From Halostagnicola larsenii XH-48 (lineage in GTDB: Archaea > Halobacteriota > Halobacteria > Halobacteriales > Natrialbaceae): a DNA stretch of 64,000 nucleotides. Shown here piece after piece: positions 25,441 to 33,605 of the stretch; the first letter of the stretch is position 1; every line of letters begins with the position of its first letter. The stretch lies in NCBI RefSeq assembly GCF_000517625.1, contig NZ_CP007057.1, positions 186,001-250,000 on the forward strand. Reading direction: 5' to 3'. The notes below the pieces were generated by a model that was not told the DNA's origin, did not search any database, and worked only from the letters and a program-made list of their open reading frames with translations. The translations under genes and the position numbers were made by a program.

Positions 25441-26175
25441 TGAGTACTGGAGTGTGACTCGGAGGCGTTAGTAATATTTTTGATAAGTAGTACTTGGATC
25501 GTGAGTCGATTGCAGCGTATGCGTAGATCTCATTTCGTGATTCTGTTCGTAGAAAACCTTCGTCAAGTAAAACTGATCGATCGCGGTAGCTACCTCCTTT
25601 CTCAAATTGCTTGGCGTGTCCGTCCATGCGTGCGGCTAGGTTGAACTTGAGGCCACGGTCACCTGACTTGATCTCGTCCACGATCTTGTCATCCTGCAAT
25701 TCACTCGAGACAGCGACTGACCTGGTAAGTGCGAGATTTGTTCCGTCGAGAGCGACGACTGCTCGATCGAGCCACTCGAAGCGCTTTCGTTGAACACTGC
25801 GTTGATGATACAGTTGGGGTAACGGAGCAGCTCGAAGAAGACACGAACGACCGCGCGGTAGTCTCGATTGTTCGTGTGCCGGGAGAAGGTCGAGGCAGCC
25901 ATCTCCTCCACCTCTGCGTGCGTTGCGGTCTTTTCAGCGAGTTCAGCGAGCGTGTCGAACGGGTCGATGGCCTCGAAAATCCCGACTCTGAGATGGTTTG
26001 CGAAATCGTGCGTGTTGGTGTAGGTGCCAACTCCGAACTGATCGGCGACGAACTCGCTGTCGACTGCGTCGATCAGCGAGTAAAAATCGCCCGCAATCGT
26101 GGGTGACTGTCTCCAGTCTCGGCTGAGATTTTGTTCCGGAAATGACTGTGTCTGCTGATGTATTGTTTTCGCCAT
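25441..26175 (-). pseudogene. Frameshifted IS4-like DDE transposase relic
   Basis: The N-terminal part (26175 to ~25790) reads FYSLIDAVDSEFVADQFGVG and FDTLAELAEKTATHAEVEEM. After a frameshift near 25790 the homologous frame continues with VALDGTNLALTRSV, containing the first catalytic Asp, and then DDKIVDEIKSGDRGLKFNLA to about 25600. Past ~25600 the frame runs into a different transposase-like string (EIYAYAAIDSRSKYYLSK). The 3' end is missing. I see no intact terminal repeats. Family placement is by motif only. Confidence 0.6.
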
Positions 26176-26205
26176 CTCGATGGGTTTGTCGAGACGAGGC
26201 TGGAT

Positions 26206-26547
26206 TTAAGTACCTGAAATGGGACAGTTTTCGATGAGGTTTCGGTCGGCGTAGTTGACCCGACCGCTCATCCCTACTCGAGCAAGGGCAGTCCGGTATC
26301 CAAATTGATCGACGAGAAACAGCGTCCCGGAGAGATCGTGTTTTTCGCGGAGTCTATGTAAAAACTCAGCTATCGGATCGGTGCCGTGGCGGCCAAACAA
26401 CTTCGTCTCGAGGCCTATTGCAGCGTATAACCAAGACTACTTGCCGTTGATTTTGACAGCGGTCTCGTCGACCGCGACCCGCGACGGCGGGTTGGGAACG
26501 CTGTCAGCCAGCCGATCATCCAGATTCCACAAGCGGAGTTTCACGCT
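26206..26547 (-). pseudogene. IS6-like (ISH) transposase relic
   Basis: In the minus direction the frame reads SRVAVDETAVKING, hits a stop near 26440, and resumes with SWLYAAIGLETKLF, FLVDQFGYRTALAR and NYADRNLIE. These are the DDE motifs of haloarchaeal IS6/IS240-type transposases. The sequence then runs abruptly into IENCPISGT and ends. The 5' side abuts the plus-strand nucleotidyltransferase gene, whose start has been removed. Not functional. Confidence 0.6.
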
Positions 26548-26901
26548 CCAGTTCGAGAACTCGTCACGAGACTGACTGACAGCGTCGACGACATCCACGG
26601 AATCGTCCTCTTTGGCAGTGTCGCTCGAGGGGATGCTGATCGACGAAGCGATATCGATTGTTTTGTACTCGTCGACGGTGGACAGGCGACAGCCCAGCAA
26701 ACCGCAGACGAACTAACGTCAGAGTTGAATGAGCAACCGTTCGATGGTGATCGGTACAAGTTCCACGTCCTCGTCGAATCCGGTGAGAGTGCACGTCGAT
26801 ACGGGGATCGACTGCGGGAAATCTTCGCCACCGGATTAACGCTCGAACGATCCGACGCTCTCACCCAACTCAAAGAGGAGGTGCTGACGAATGGACGATA
26901 G
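26548..26901 (+). pseudogene. 5'-truncated MNT nucleotidyltransferase antitoxin
   Basis: The plus-strand frame reads PVRELVTRLTDSVDDIHGIV, then LFGSVARGDADRRSDIDCFV: the GS-x9-D-x-D motif of minimal nucleotidyltransferases is complete. It ends at TAG 26899-26901. There is no start codon, because the upstream DNA is the IS6-like relic; haloarchaeal homologs have an N-terminal winged helix that is missing here. It overlaps the HEPN gene start (26891) by 11 bp. In MNT-HEPN pairs the MNT protein AMPylates and silences the HEPN toxin. Confidence 0.65.
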
Positions 26902-27441
26902 CTACGTCGACGAAGTTCTCACCAACGCTGAGGTGGCCTTTCAGCAGACCCGTGGACAAACTGGTGAGTCTGATCTGGATGTCTCGAACACTGCTTTCGT
27001 CCAGTTACGGAAGGCCTGTCGACTCCTCGAAGCAGCACGAACGCTCCACGAACAGAACGGATACTTACGGTAATAATCGAGGTGCTCAAAAACGCAAAGC
27101 GTTTTTGGGATCGCAGAAATCTCTGATTTCCGTAGACCTCGTTTGTGGCCGCTGAGCGCAGTATTCAGTTTTATCTACTGCATCGTGGACACGCATCCGG
27201 GGAGGACCTACGCTACGAACACACGGAGGTGTACCAGCAAGGCGTAACGGTGAATCTGTTCAGCCAAGAGTTTGCCGACCGCCTTACCCAACTCTGGAAG
27301 CAGAACCGAGCCGAAGTGTACTATCGCGAGACGGTTGCCAGTGCCGAGCAGGCCGATGCAATGCTGGCACTTGCCGAAGCAGCTCACCAATATATCCTGA
27401 ATGCCGCGACACTTCGGCACGAATGCGTCTGCTCTCAGTGA
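26891..27441 (+). pseudogene. HEPN toxin gene, interrupted
   Basis: The first part (26891-27073) encodes DDSYVDEVLTNAEVAFQQTR and FVQLRKACRLLEAARTLHEQ. The homologous frame should continue TVIIE (27067-27083) after a one-base loss, and it resumes at 27137 as SFVAAERSIQFYLLHRGHAS, then LFSQEFADRLTQLWKQNRAE to TGA 27439-27441. About 53 bp of hairpin-rich DNA (27084-27136) separates the halves. So the toxin is dead by frameshift and insertion. The C-terminal half alone remains open (from 27145). Confidence 0.6.
27084..27136. mobile_element. Tiny palindromic insertion inside the HEPN gene
   Basis: The inserted segment contains a perfect 9-bp hairpin with 3-nt loop (27087-27107, CAAAAACGC/GCGTTTTTG) and a second short inverted repeat CAGA/TCTG (27114-27125). 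Subterminal hairpins of this kind are typical of IS200/IS605 ends and of the palindrome-associated (PATE) elements described in haloarchaea. Boundaries are inferred from where the HEPN frame is lost and regained. Confidence 0.45.
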
Positions 27442-27662
27442 GCGATGTGAACCCCGTCCTTCATATCCGCCAATTCGGGGAGTAGAACGTGATGGGGTTC
27501 GTACCAGATCGTGAGGGACTCGCCGGGGTCAAGCGTCTCTGCCTTCCAAAGAATCGGATCTGCAGAGATCGCACTCCCGTCCAGTAGTGCACGTAATACT
27601 CGCCACTGTTGCGCTGAGGACACACGTTCGATGCGACCATTCTTACAGCGCTTCTCTCTCAC
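27435..27662 (-). CDS. Short DUF7344-like protein, possibly truncated
   Basis: 75 aa. SSAQQWRVLRALLDGSAISA and TIWYEPHHVLLPELADM align by eye with the unusual DUF7344-like protein at 10415-10720 (VIAALLDDKTIPA; LVYELHHVHLLELEADGF). It ends about 25 residues earlier than that relative, at the edge of the decayed HEPN gene, which it overlaps by 7 bp at the 3' end. It may therefore have lost its C-terminus. It is the last gene of a minus-strand group with 27700 and 27882. Confidence 0.5.
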   Translation of the reverse strand: MREKRCKNGRIERVSSAQQWRVLRALLDGSAISADPILWKAETLDPGESLTIWYEPHHVLLPELADMKDGVHIAH

Positions 27663-27699
27663 GGACCTGTTATCTGGGACGATTACCCTTCGTCGTCGG

Positions 27700-27885
27700 T
27701 CACTCCGAATGCTCGTTCTTTTCGACTTCCGTGACGATCACGTCCCAGTCAGGATGTTCGACGCCGTTCCGACATTCGAATCCGCCTTCTACATCGATCC
27801 CACTCTCGTAGGCCTTGCGAAGGAGCGCTTTCAGCTCCGCGTTCAATTCCTCCTTCGACGTAAGCGCGATCTCCTCAGAAGTCAT
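27700..27885 (-). CDS. 61-aa conserved haloarchaeal small protein
   Basis: LTSKEELNAELKALLRKAYE (residues ~8-27), then GIDVEGGFECRNGVEHPDWD and VIVTEVEK. I recognise this as a recurrent haloarchaeal small protein, but no function is known to me. Its start overlaps the HalOD1 stop by 4 bp (ATGA), so translation is coupled. One cysteine only; no membrane segment. Confidence 0.65.
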   Translation of the reverse strand: MTSEEIALTSKEELNAELKALLRKAYESGIDVEGGFECRNGVEHPDWDVIVTEVEKNEHSE

Positions 27886-28232
27886 CTTTCCGCGCCCCTT
27901 TCGTATTTCTCCGCTGTGAGTTCGTGTTCTGGTGTTATGGTGATCACACCGTAGCTGTGTACGGTTATCGCGTGCCCTTCGTGCGTGAATGTAACGTGGG
28001 AATCTCCGTCCGTTCCGTTTCGAACGTGGACGAGCGCATCTACTTCGTCGGGGTCAACAGTAGAATGGAGCGGGTCGAGTTCAACCGGATCAGTGTCCAT
28101 TATGTCCGCCAGCGTTGCGATAACAGCCATGCTCGCAGGTGTCACCTCCTGATCAAACTGGGTGCGAACAGTCCCAGATTCAGGAGCGTACTTGACCGCT
28201 TCGACTCCAACCCCAGATACCTTCGTGGCCAT
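27882..28232 (-). CDS. HalOD1 output-domain protein
   Basis: 116 aa from ATG 28232; a start at 28265 would add 11 residues. HalOD1 core: LADIMDTDPVELDPLHSTVD, PDEVDALV, then VTFTHEGHAITVHSYGVITI. It leads a probable minus-strand operon with the 61-aa protein and the DUF7344-like gene. The BAT regulator at 28317-28961 is 84 bp upstream in the same direction, making the same gene set as at 9336-10720. Confidence 0.82.
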   Translation of the reverse strand: MATKVSGVGVEAVKYAPESGTVRTQFDQEVTPASMAVIATLADIMDTDPVELDPLHSTVDPDEVDALVHVRNGTDGDSHVTFTHEGHAITVHSYGVITITPEHELTAEKYERGAER

Positions 28233-28316
28233 CTCTACTGATTCTAGCCGTCTGAATCGATTCAATAGGGTTACTGATTATACAGAGGGTTTAATACGGG
28301 GAAACTATCCAAACGA

Positions 28317-28961
28317 TCACAACGAACTGCTGAGCGTCGCTCCAATGAGGCGTCGATGCCCGCGTCGGAGGCGTGATGAAAGCGACTGCTGGGTGATACC
28401 GAGCTCGTCAGCGATCTCTTCGAGCGACGTCTCGCGTGGAGTGTCGAAGTAGCCCCGCTCGTAGGCCAATATCAGCGCTTCACGTTGGGTCTCGGTCAAC
28501 TCGTAGCCTTCGCCCTGAATCGGAAGCATTGCGTGGACGGCGGTGATCGCTATCGGAATGTCGTCTTCCTGGCAGTACTCTCGAAATTCGGCGATTGCCT
28601 CCTGACTCTCGGCGCGCACCTCGAATCGCCACTCGTCTTTCGTACCGATTCCGGAGAGCACGACGACGTTGGCCTCGGCAAGCGCACTCAAGATACCGAA
28701 GTAGTCTTGCTCCCACTCGGCACACATGAGATACTCGTCTTCGACGCGATCGACCAGTCGGATGTTGCTCACGCCGGCGTGTTGTTCGAACGCAGCTCCG
28801 ATGTCCTCCGTTTTCGCACCGCGTACCCAGAAATACGGGATAATCAGCGTCTCGTGTGGAATCAGTCGCTCCAGTTCGACGGTCACACTCGGCAAATTCT
28901 CGAACACACTCCCCAGTGGAAACTCCGCTACCGGACTCGTAAACTCCATTACAGTCGCCAT
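28317..28961 (-). CDS. BAT-type HTH-10 regulator
   Basis: 214 aa from ATG 28961; upstream codons are unrelated and overlap the divergent promoter. BAT-associated domain ~1-145 (FPLGSVFENLPSVTVELERL; IIPYFWVRG; IRLVDRVEDEYLMCAEWEQD), HTH-10 ~155-212 (LTETQREALILAYERGYFDT; LEEIADELGITQQSLSSRL). It is similar along its whole length to 9336-9986, so the two modules probably arose by duplication or repeated acquisition. It is divergent from another BAT regulator (29151), with 189 bp between. Confidence 0.87.
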   Translation of the reverse strand: MATVMEFTSPVAEFPLGSVFENLPSVTVELERLIPHETLIIPYFWVRGAKTEDIGAAFEQHAGVSNIRLVDRVEDEYLMCAEWEQDYFGILSALAEANVVVLSGIGTKDEWRFEVRAESQEAIAEFREYCQEDDIPIAITAVHAMLPIQGEGYELTETQREALILAYERGYFDTPRETSLEEIADELGITQQSLSSRLRRGHRRLIGATLSSSL

Positions 28962-29150
28962 GTTGAAGCGTTCGTCCGGCAGGCGGATAACCAGCATGGG
29001 TGATGTACCATGGCTTCGAGACGAGCCAACGCACCGTTGATGACTGGGATAGTGTGCTGCGACCGGGGAATCCGCTTGATACCTGGACGGCCATGGCACA
29101 CCATGTCATCTCCTTTTGTACGACCGGGCAATCTAGTCGCACAAGCGAGC

Positions 29151-29816
29151 ATGAGTGTGATAACGGAGATTCGTGTCCCGTCCGATGACTTTGAACTCGG
29201 ACAAATCCTCAGTCTAGAGCAAGCGTCGGCTATCGAACTTGAAACGCTCGTCCCGAGTGGGGACGCTACCGTACCGCTCTTCTGGGTCTACGAACCGGTC
29301 GAAAACGGCTTTCTCGATACCGTCGAACGCTATCCAACTGTCAACAGCGTCACGGAGATGGACGTGTTCGAAGACCGGACGTTATTCAAGCTCGACTGGG
29401 ATGCGAGCCAGGACCACCTTTTCCAGTGTATCTTGGAACACGACGGACAAATACTGGGTGCGGCTGGAGCACCGGAAGGGTGGAATTTCGAGATACGATT
29501 CTCAGACCGCAAGGGATTGAGTCAGTGCCAGGACTGCTGTGAGGATGCGCATATCTCCCTGAAAATAACCCGTATATACAATCCAACGGACCCCGAGGCT
29601 GGTCCATGGTACGGCTTGAGTGAGCCCCAACGAGAAGCGCTCACGCTTGCCGTCCGATTGGGATACTACGACATACCACGGGGCTGTACGACCGCGGAGT
29701 TAGCCGACGAGCTCGGGATTTCCGATCAGGCAGTAACGGAGCGACTGCGTCGTGCCATTAGTACGTTCGGGAGGTACGCACTTCTCACTCCCGAGTCAGC
29801 GGCGCATGTGGACTGA
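29151..29816 (+). CDS. BAT-type HTH-10 regulator
   Basis: 221 aa from ATG 29151 (MSVITEIRVPSDDFELGQIL). BAT-associated region ~1-150 (LETLVPSGDATVPLFWVYEP; VTEMDVFEDRTLFKLDWDAS), HTH-10 ~160-215 (LSEPQREALTLAVRLGYYDI; TAELADELGISDQAVTERL). A cysteine pair in SQCQDCCEDAHIS is unusual for the family and could sense redox state or metal. A DUF7344 gene follows 58 bp downstream. Confidence 0.87.
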   Translation: MSVITEIRVPSDDFELGQILSLEQASAIELETLVPSGDATVPLFWVYEPVENGFLDTVERYPTVNSVTEMDVFEDRTLFKLDWDASQDHLFQCILEHDGQILGAAGAPEGWNFEIRFSDRKGLSQCQDCCEDAHISLKITRIYNPTDPEAGPWYGLSEPQREALTLAVRLGYYDIPRGCTTAELADELGISDQAVTERLRRAISTFGRYALLTPESAAHVD

Positions 29817-29874
29817 CTGTTTCCATTATACACCATGGGGCAGAACCAGGCAGTTGGACCTACGCTATGTGAGT

Positions 29875-30282
29875 ATGGATAAGAGTCGAAAGCTGGGGAC
29901 ACGCGATATCCAGTCAATTGATGCGGTTTCCGGTTCTGCGGGGCGTGAGAGACAGATTTCTCCCGATACGGTTCTGTCGGCAGTAGCGAACGAACATCGA
30001 CGTGCTATCCTCGACGCGTTGGACAACGCTTCCGAGAAGACACTGGCATACGATGTGCTCGTAGATCGCGTTGCAGACCGGGTTCAAGACAAAGACGCCA
30101 AACGGGAGTCAGACGAACACCGACAACGCGTCCGGATCGCACTTCACCATACCCATCTTCCAAAACTGGAGGAGGCTCGGATAATCGACTATGAGACTGA
30201 AATGGGTCACATCCAGTTTATTGGCGGTGAACTGGAACAGAAGATCCTGAGGTTGGTCGTGCCGTACGACATCCACGAGTGA
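29875..30282 (+). CDS. DUF7344-type winged-helix protein
   Basis: 135 aa from ATG 29875. Residues ~30-130 carry the DUF7344 pattern: SPDTVLSAVANEHRRAILDA, VRIALHHTHLPKLEEARIID, YETEMGHIQFIG. It is probably co-transcribed with the BAT regulator upstream. The frame could be extended upstream but would overlap the BAT gene. A weak copy of the dispersed motif starts right after its stop codon. Confidence 0.8.
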   Translation: MDKSRKLGTRDIQSIDAVSGSAGRERQISPDTVLSAVANEHRRAILDALDNASEKTLAYDVLVDRVADRVQDKDAKRESDEHRQRVRIALHHTHLPKLEEARIIDYETEMGHIQFIGGELEQKILRLVVPYDIHE

Positions 30283-30300
30283 AGGTATCGTTCAGTACAA
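30283..30300 (+). repeat. Dispersed motif, partial copy 6
   Basis: AAGGTATCGTTCAGTACA-like bases immediately after the DUF7344 stop; only the right half (T-A-C/T-CG-C/T-TCAGTACA) is kept. Same strand and same position relative to a gene end as copies 1 and 3. Confidence 0.3.
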
Positions 30301-30341
30301 TGGAATGAGTCTACCATTCGACACCGAATTGTACTATCGTC

Positions 30342-30572
30342 TCAAGGGTCACCGGGCCACGGAATTTCGTCCGACCATACCACAATGGCACCGATAATGA
30401 TACTGGATGCAATTATTATCAGTTGAAGTATCGGATTTATCGTTCCCTCATTGAGAGCCCCTGCACTGGTGGCGAGAATAAGTAAGAAAACGAAAACGGA
30501 GAAAAACAACAACGAACTCACCACCCAGCGCCAAAGATTACCCCACGGAACTTTCCCGAGATACTTTCCCAT
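30342..30572 (-). CDS. Small two-helix membrane protein
   Basis: 76 aa from ATG 30572 (or 84 from 30596). Two hydrophobic helices: LWRWVVSSLLFFSVFVFLLI (~12-31) and PILQLIIIASSIIIGAIVVW (~47-66), with a short loop ALNEGTIN. No family recognised. It is isolated, between the second regulatory module and the secreted nuclease gene. Confidence 0.55.
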   Translation of the reverse strand: MGKYLGKVPWGNLWRWVVSSLLFFSVFVFLLILATSAGALNEGTINPILQLIIIASSIIIGAIVVWSDEIPWPGDP

Positions 30573-30743
30573 AGTTGGACGAACAGGTAGAATCACATAA
30601 ATTTTCTCGGCAGCAAATACGCAGATGTAGTGAACAGTAGTTTACGAGAATAACCATCTAAATAGTGTTCAAAAAATAATAAATAGTACATATTGTGTCG
30701 GCGAATACAACTCAACATCGCGACTTTGTTTCAGCTTACCGAC

Positions 30744-33335
30744 CTAGTCGACGGTCATGGTGATAGTCTCGGTGGTTTCAGCCCCCGTATTATCGGTGGC
30801 GGTCAACGTCACAGTATACTCACCGGGCTCGTCATAGCGGTGGGCGTTCCACCAGCCTTCGGCTGTCGTTCCGTCGCCAAACGTCCACTCCAGCGAGTCG
30901 ATCCATCGCTCGTTGCCTGACGAGTTTTCAACCCGGAACGTAACCCGTTCGTTGACGGATGGGTTAGTTGTGCTTGCGGTGAGACGTGCGATCGGCTGCG
31001 TTAGATCCTCGACGGGAATCGTGATGGTATCTGTAGTCTCAGTTCCTTTGTTGTCGGTCGCGGTCAGCGTGACAGTGTACTCGCCGGGTTCGTCGTACTG
31101 GTGATCCGTCCACCATCCCGTCGCGGCGGTACCGTCACCCAGGTCCCACGCTAAGGAGTCAATCCACCGTTCGTTGCCCGACGTGTCCTCAACTCCAAAG
31201 CTAAGTCGTTCACCGATGGTGGCCTCCGTCGAGTCGGGACTGATACGCGCGATCGGGTGCTGGTCGGAAGGTGCCTCCGTTTCGTTGAGGTTAGACGTCA
31301 CCGGAATCGTTGCTTCATCGTTAAGGTTCGACTCGGCGTCGGTGACCGATCCGGTCCCGAGGCGCAGATCGGAGTCTACTCCTGCAGCGATGTTGTTGAG
31401 GTACCCACGTTGGACGCCGGGCGCGCTGGCACTCCCCATGAGAACGACCGTTCCGCCTTCCTCTGCGAACGACGCGACGGCGGCGAGTTCGTTCTCGGTG
31501 AACGCAGACGCCGGGGTCGTGATGATGAGCGCACGGGCCTCGGCGAGTCGCTCGCTGGCGGCCGCCGTTGTAACATCGTTCACCTGCTCGAAGAGGACGT
31601 CTTGCCCTTCGAGATACCGCTGGTAGTACGCCGCATCCTCGTTCGATAGCGAATATTCGAGGTTGAACTGGCCGTGGCCACCCTCGATCAGCACCGGACC
31701 GTCCTCGCGGTCGCTCAGCTCGTTGATCAGTTCGGTCACGAAGGCGAAATTTTCGTACGTCGATGTGTCGACGGGGTAGTCTTCGGCCTCTTCGTATGTT
31801 TCACTGATGATCGGAGCGCCGAGATACGCCAGTCGAGCGTCGTAGTCGACGGCCGCCAGCGGAACGTCCCCCTCGTACGTCGTTTCGGCACCGCTTCGCG
31901 TTGCGCTCGAGGCTGCGAACACCGGGACGCGGTGGGGGGAGACGGGCCCTGCTGTCGTGACGATGCTTTCCGGGTTCGGGAAGAACAGGTCCTCGACGGG
32001 TCGGTCCCGAATGGGTGAGGAGTCGGAGGGATCGCTCTCGGACCAGACCCCGAGGCCGGCATCGCGGGCCGCGAACTCCGCGGCGAGGAACTCGTCGTGG
32101 CGAGCGAATCCGGAGCCATAGACGCGGGCGTGGCCTTCTTCGACGACTCGGCGGTTGTATAACGTGTCGCGTGTGCCGTCACCGGAGGCGTCGTAGGTGA
32201 GATAGCCGAGTACGCGGCCGTATTCGTCGCGAACGGGTTCGGTCGAATCGAACGAGAGTTCGACCGTATCACCGGAAGAGAGTTGTTCTCGGGCGAACGC
32301 CGTCGCCGCCTCGCCGGCCGATTCGAGGTAGTCATAGGACTCGATGCCCTCCCACTCCTCGGCGCGCTCGGTATTCGTCGCACTTCCCGTTTCGGGGGTA
32401 TCGAATCCAAGCGTACGGATCGCTTCCTCCTGACCGTCTTCGAACGCCACATCGATCGTATCACCGTCTGTGACCTCTACAACCTCGACAGTGTAGGTTT
32501 TGTCGCGATCGAGTTCGAAGCCCAGTCCCTCCCGCTCCTCAAAGTATTCGAATTCGGTATTGAAGTTCGAGGTCGTTGGAACAAACTCCGCGTAGACGTT
32601 GTTCTCGGGGTCATAGACCTGGTCGTCGTTGAATCGGAACGGAGCATCGATCGCCGCTGCGATCTCGTTGAGATTGTCCGTCGCGTCGTAATTGCTGAAA
32701 TCGGACTGATCGAATAGCAGAAGCGTTCCGCCGCCATTGACGTACGACGTAACGGCAGCGAGCTCGTTCTGGGTGAACGCAGATCCTTCAGGAGACGTAA
32801 CGATGGCGGCGTCGGCGCCCCCAAGATCACTGGCCAGATCGGTGGTCCCCTCGACAGTGTAGCCGTTGGTTTCCGCATAGTCAATGAACGTACTAAACTC
32901 GTCGGTATCGTAGAACTGGCCGTGTCCCTCGTCGAAAACGACCGACTCGCCGTCGATTTCCTCATCGAAGACGTTTAGCAGGAACTCCTCGTTGCCGTAA
33001 TTGAAGTCCGTGTCGTTCTGTACGATCGGTGCGCCGAACGCGACCGCGTTATCCGAACTCACGACGAGCGGAATCGACGTATCCTCGGGGTAGGAGACAG
33101 CGTCGTCGTTCCCGTCTTCGTCGCCGTTATACGCGGTTGGATCGGCCCACACGGCGATCAGTGAGTCGTCAGTCAGCGGCTCGCTCTCACTGTTTAAAAT
33201 GCTCGCCGTTGAGTCGAACATCAGCGGCTGAATCGTCTCTCCCTCATCGGGCGTTTGAGCCCCGGTTACAGTTGTTCCGGAGATTGCTGTGGCACCTGTA
33301 ACTCCTAATCCAGTCAGGAACATTCGTCGACGCAT
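30744..33335 (-). CDS. Tat-exported nuclease (SNase-like) with two PKD domains
   Basis: 863 aa from ATG 33335, chosen because MRRRMFLTGLGVTGA is a Tat signal peptide. Order: signal (1-27), a DUF4350/GATase-like repeat (~90-260; FDEGHGQFYDTDEFS), a thermonuclease domain (~280-435) with the Arg of IRTLGFDTPE, its following Glu and the Arg of YGRVLGYL, equivalent to the staphylococcal catalytic R35/E43/R87, a second DUF4350-like repeat (~480-680; IEGGHGQFNLEYSL), and two C-terminal PKD domains (~688-863) with GDGT-x-GWW and YDEPGEYTVTLTATDN. Predicted to be extracellular DNA or RNA degradation, or surface binding. Monocistronic. Confidence 0.82.
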   Translation of the reverse strand: MRRRMFLTGLGVTGATAISGTTVTGAQTPDEGETIQPLMFDSTASILNSESEPLTDDSLIAVWADPTAYNGDEDGNDDAVSYPEDTSIPLVVSSDNAVAFGAPIVQNDTDFNYGNEEFLLNVFDEEIDGESVVFDEGHGQFYDTDEFSTFIDYAETNGYTVEGTTDLASDLGGADAAIVTSPEGSAFTQNELAAVTSYVNGGGTLLLFDQSDFSNYDATDNLNEIAAAIDAPFRFNDDQVYDPENNVYAEFVPTTSNFNTEFEYFEEREGLGFELDRDKTYTVEVVEVTDGDTIDVAFEDGQEEAIRTLGFDTPETGSATNTERAEEWEGIESYDYLESAGEAATAFAREQLSSGDTVELSFDSTEPVRDEYGRVLGYLTYDASGDGTRDTLYNRRVVEEGHARVYGSGFARHDEFLAAEFAARDAGLGVWSESDPSDSSPIRDRPVEDLFFPNPESIVTTAGPVSPHRVPVFAASSATRSGAETTYEGDVPLAAVDYDARLAYLGAPIISETYEEAEDYPVDTSTYENFAFVTELINELSDREDGPVLIEGGHGQFNLEYSLSNEDAAYYQRYLEGQDVLFEQVNDVTTAAASERLAEARALIITTPASAFTENELAAVASFAEEGGTVVLMGSASAPGVQRGYLNNIAAGVDSDLRLGTGSVTDAESNLNDEATIPVTSNLNETEAPSDQHPIARISPDSTEATIGERLSFGVEDTSGNERWIDSLAWDLGDGTAATGWWTDHQYDEPGEYTVTLTATDNKGTETTDTITIPVEDLTQPIARLTASTTNPSVNERVTFRVENSSGNERWIDSLEWTFGDGTTAEGWWNAHRYDEPGEYTVTLTATDNTGAETTETITMTVD

Positions 33336-33605
33336 TGTGTCCCCCGATCTGGAGGGGGAGTACAAAATACTTGTTACGAAATACTTTCCATGATAAAATA
33401 GGACAACGGTCATCTCGATAGATCGGTACCGAACCAGCAAGTGATCTCTCCAACAGTGATTCAAACCCAACTCATCGCCCTGAAAGTCTGTTCTATAGGC
33501 GGTGCAGGACGAGAACCCCACCACAAAAGCCAAGGTTGTTCACGCGAACGTTCGAAGCTCCTGACGAGCAAGATACTCCCGAAACGGAGTACGACCTTTT
33601 ACACC

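Noticed and set aside
871-30300. Dispersed 25-bp motif as a CRISPR-like array
   Set aside because: Copies are hundreds to thousands of bases apart with genes between, so there is no repeat-spacer structure.
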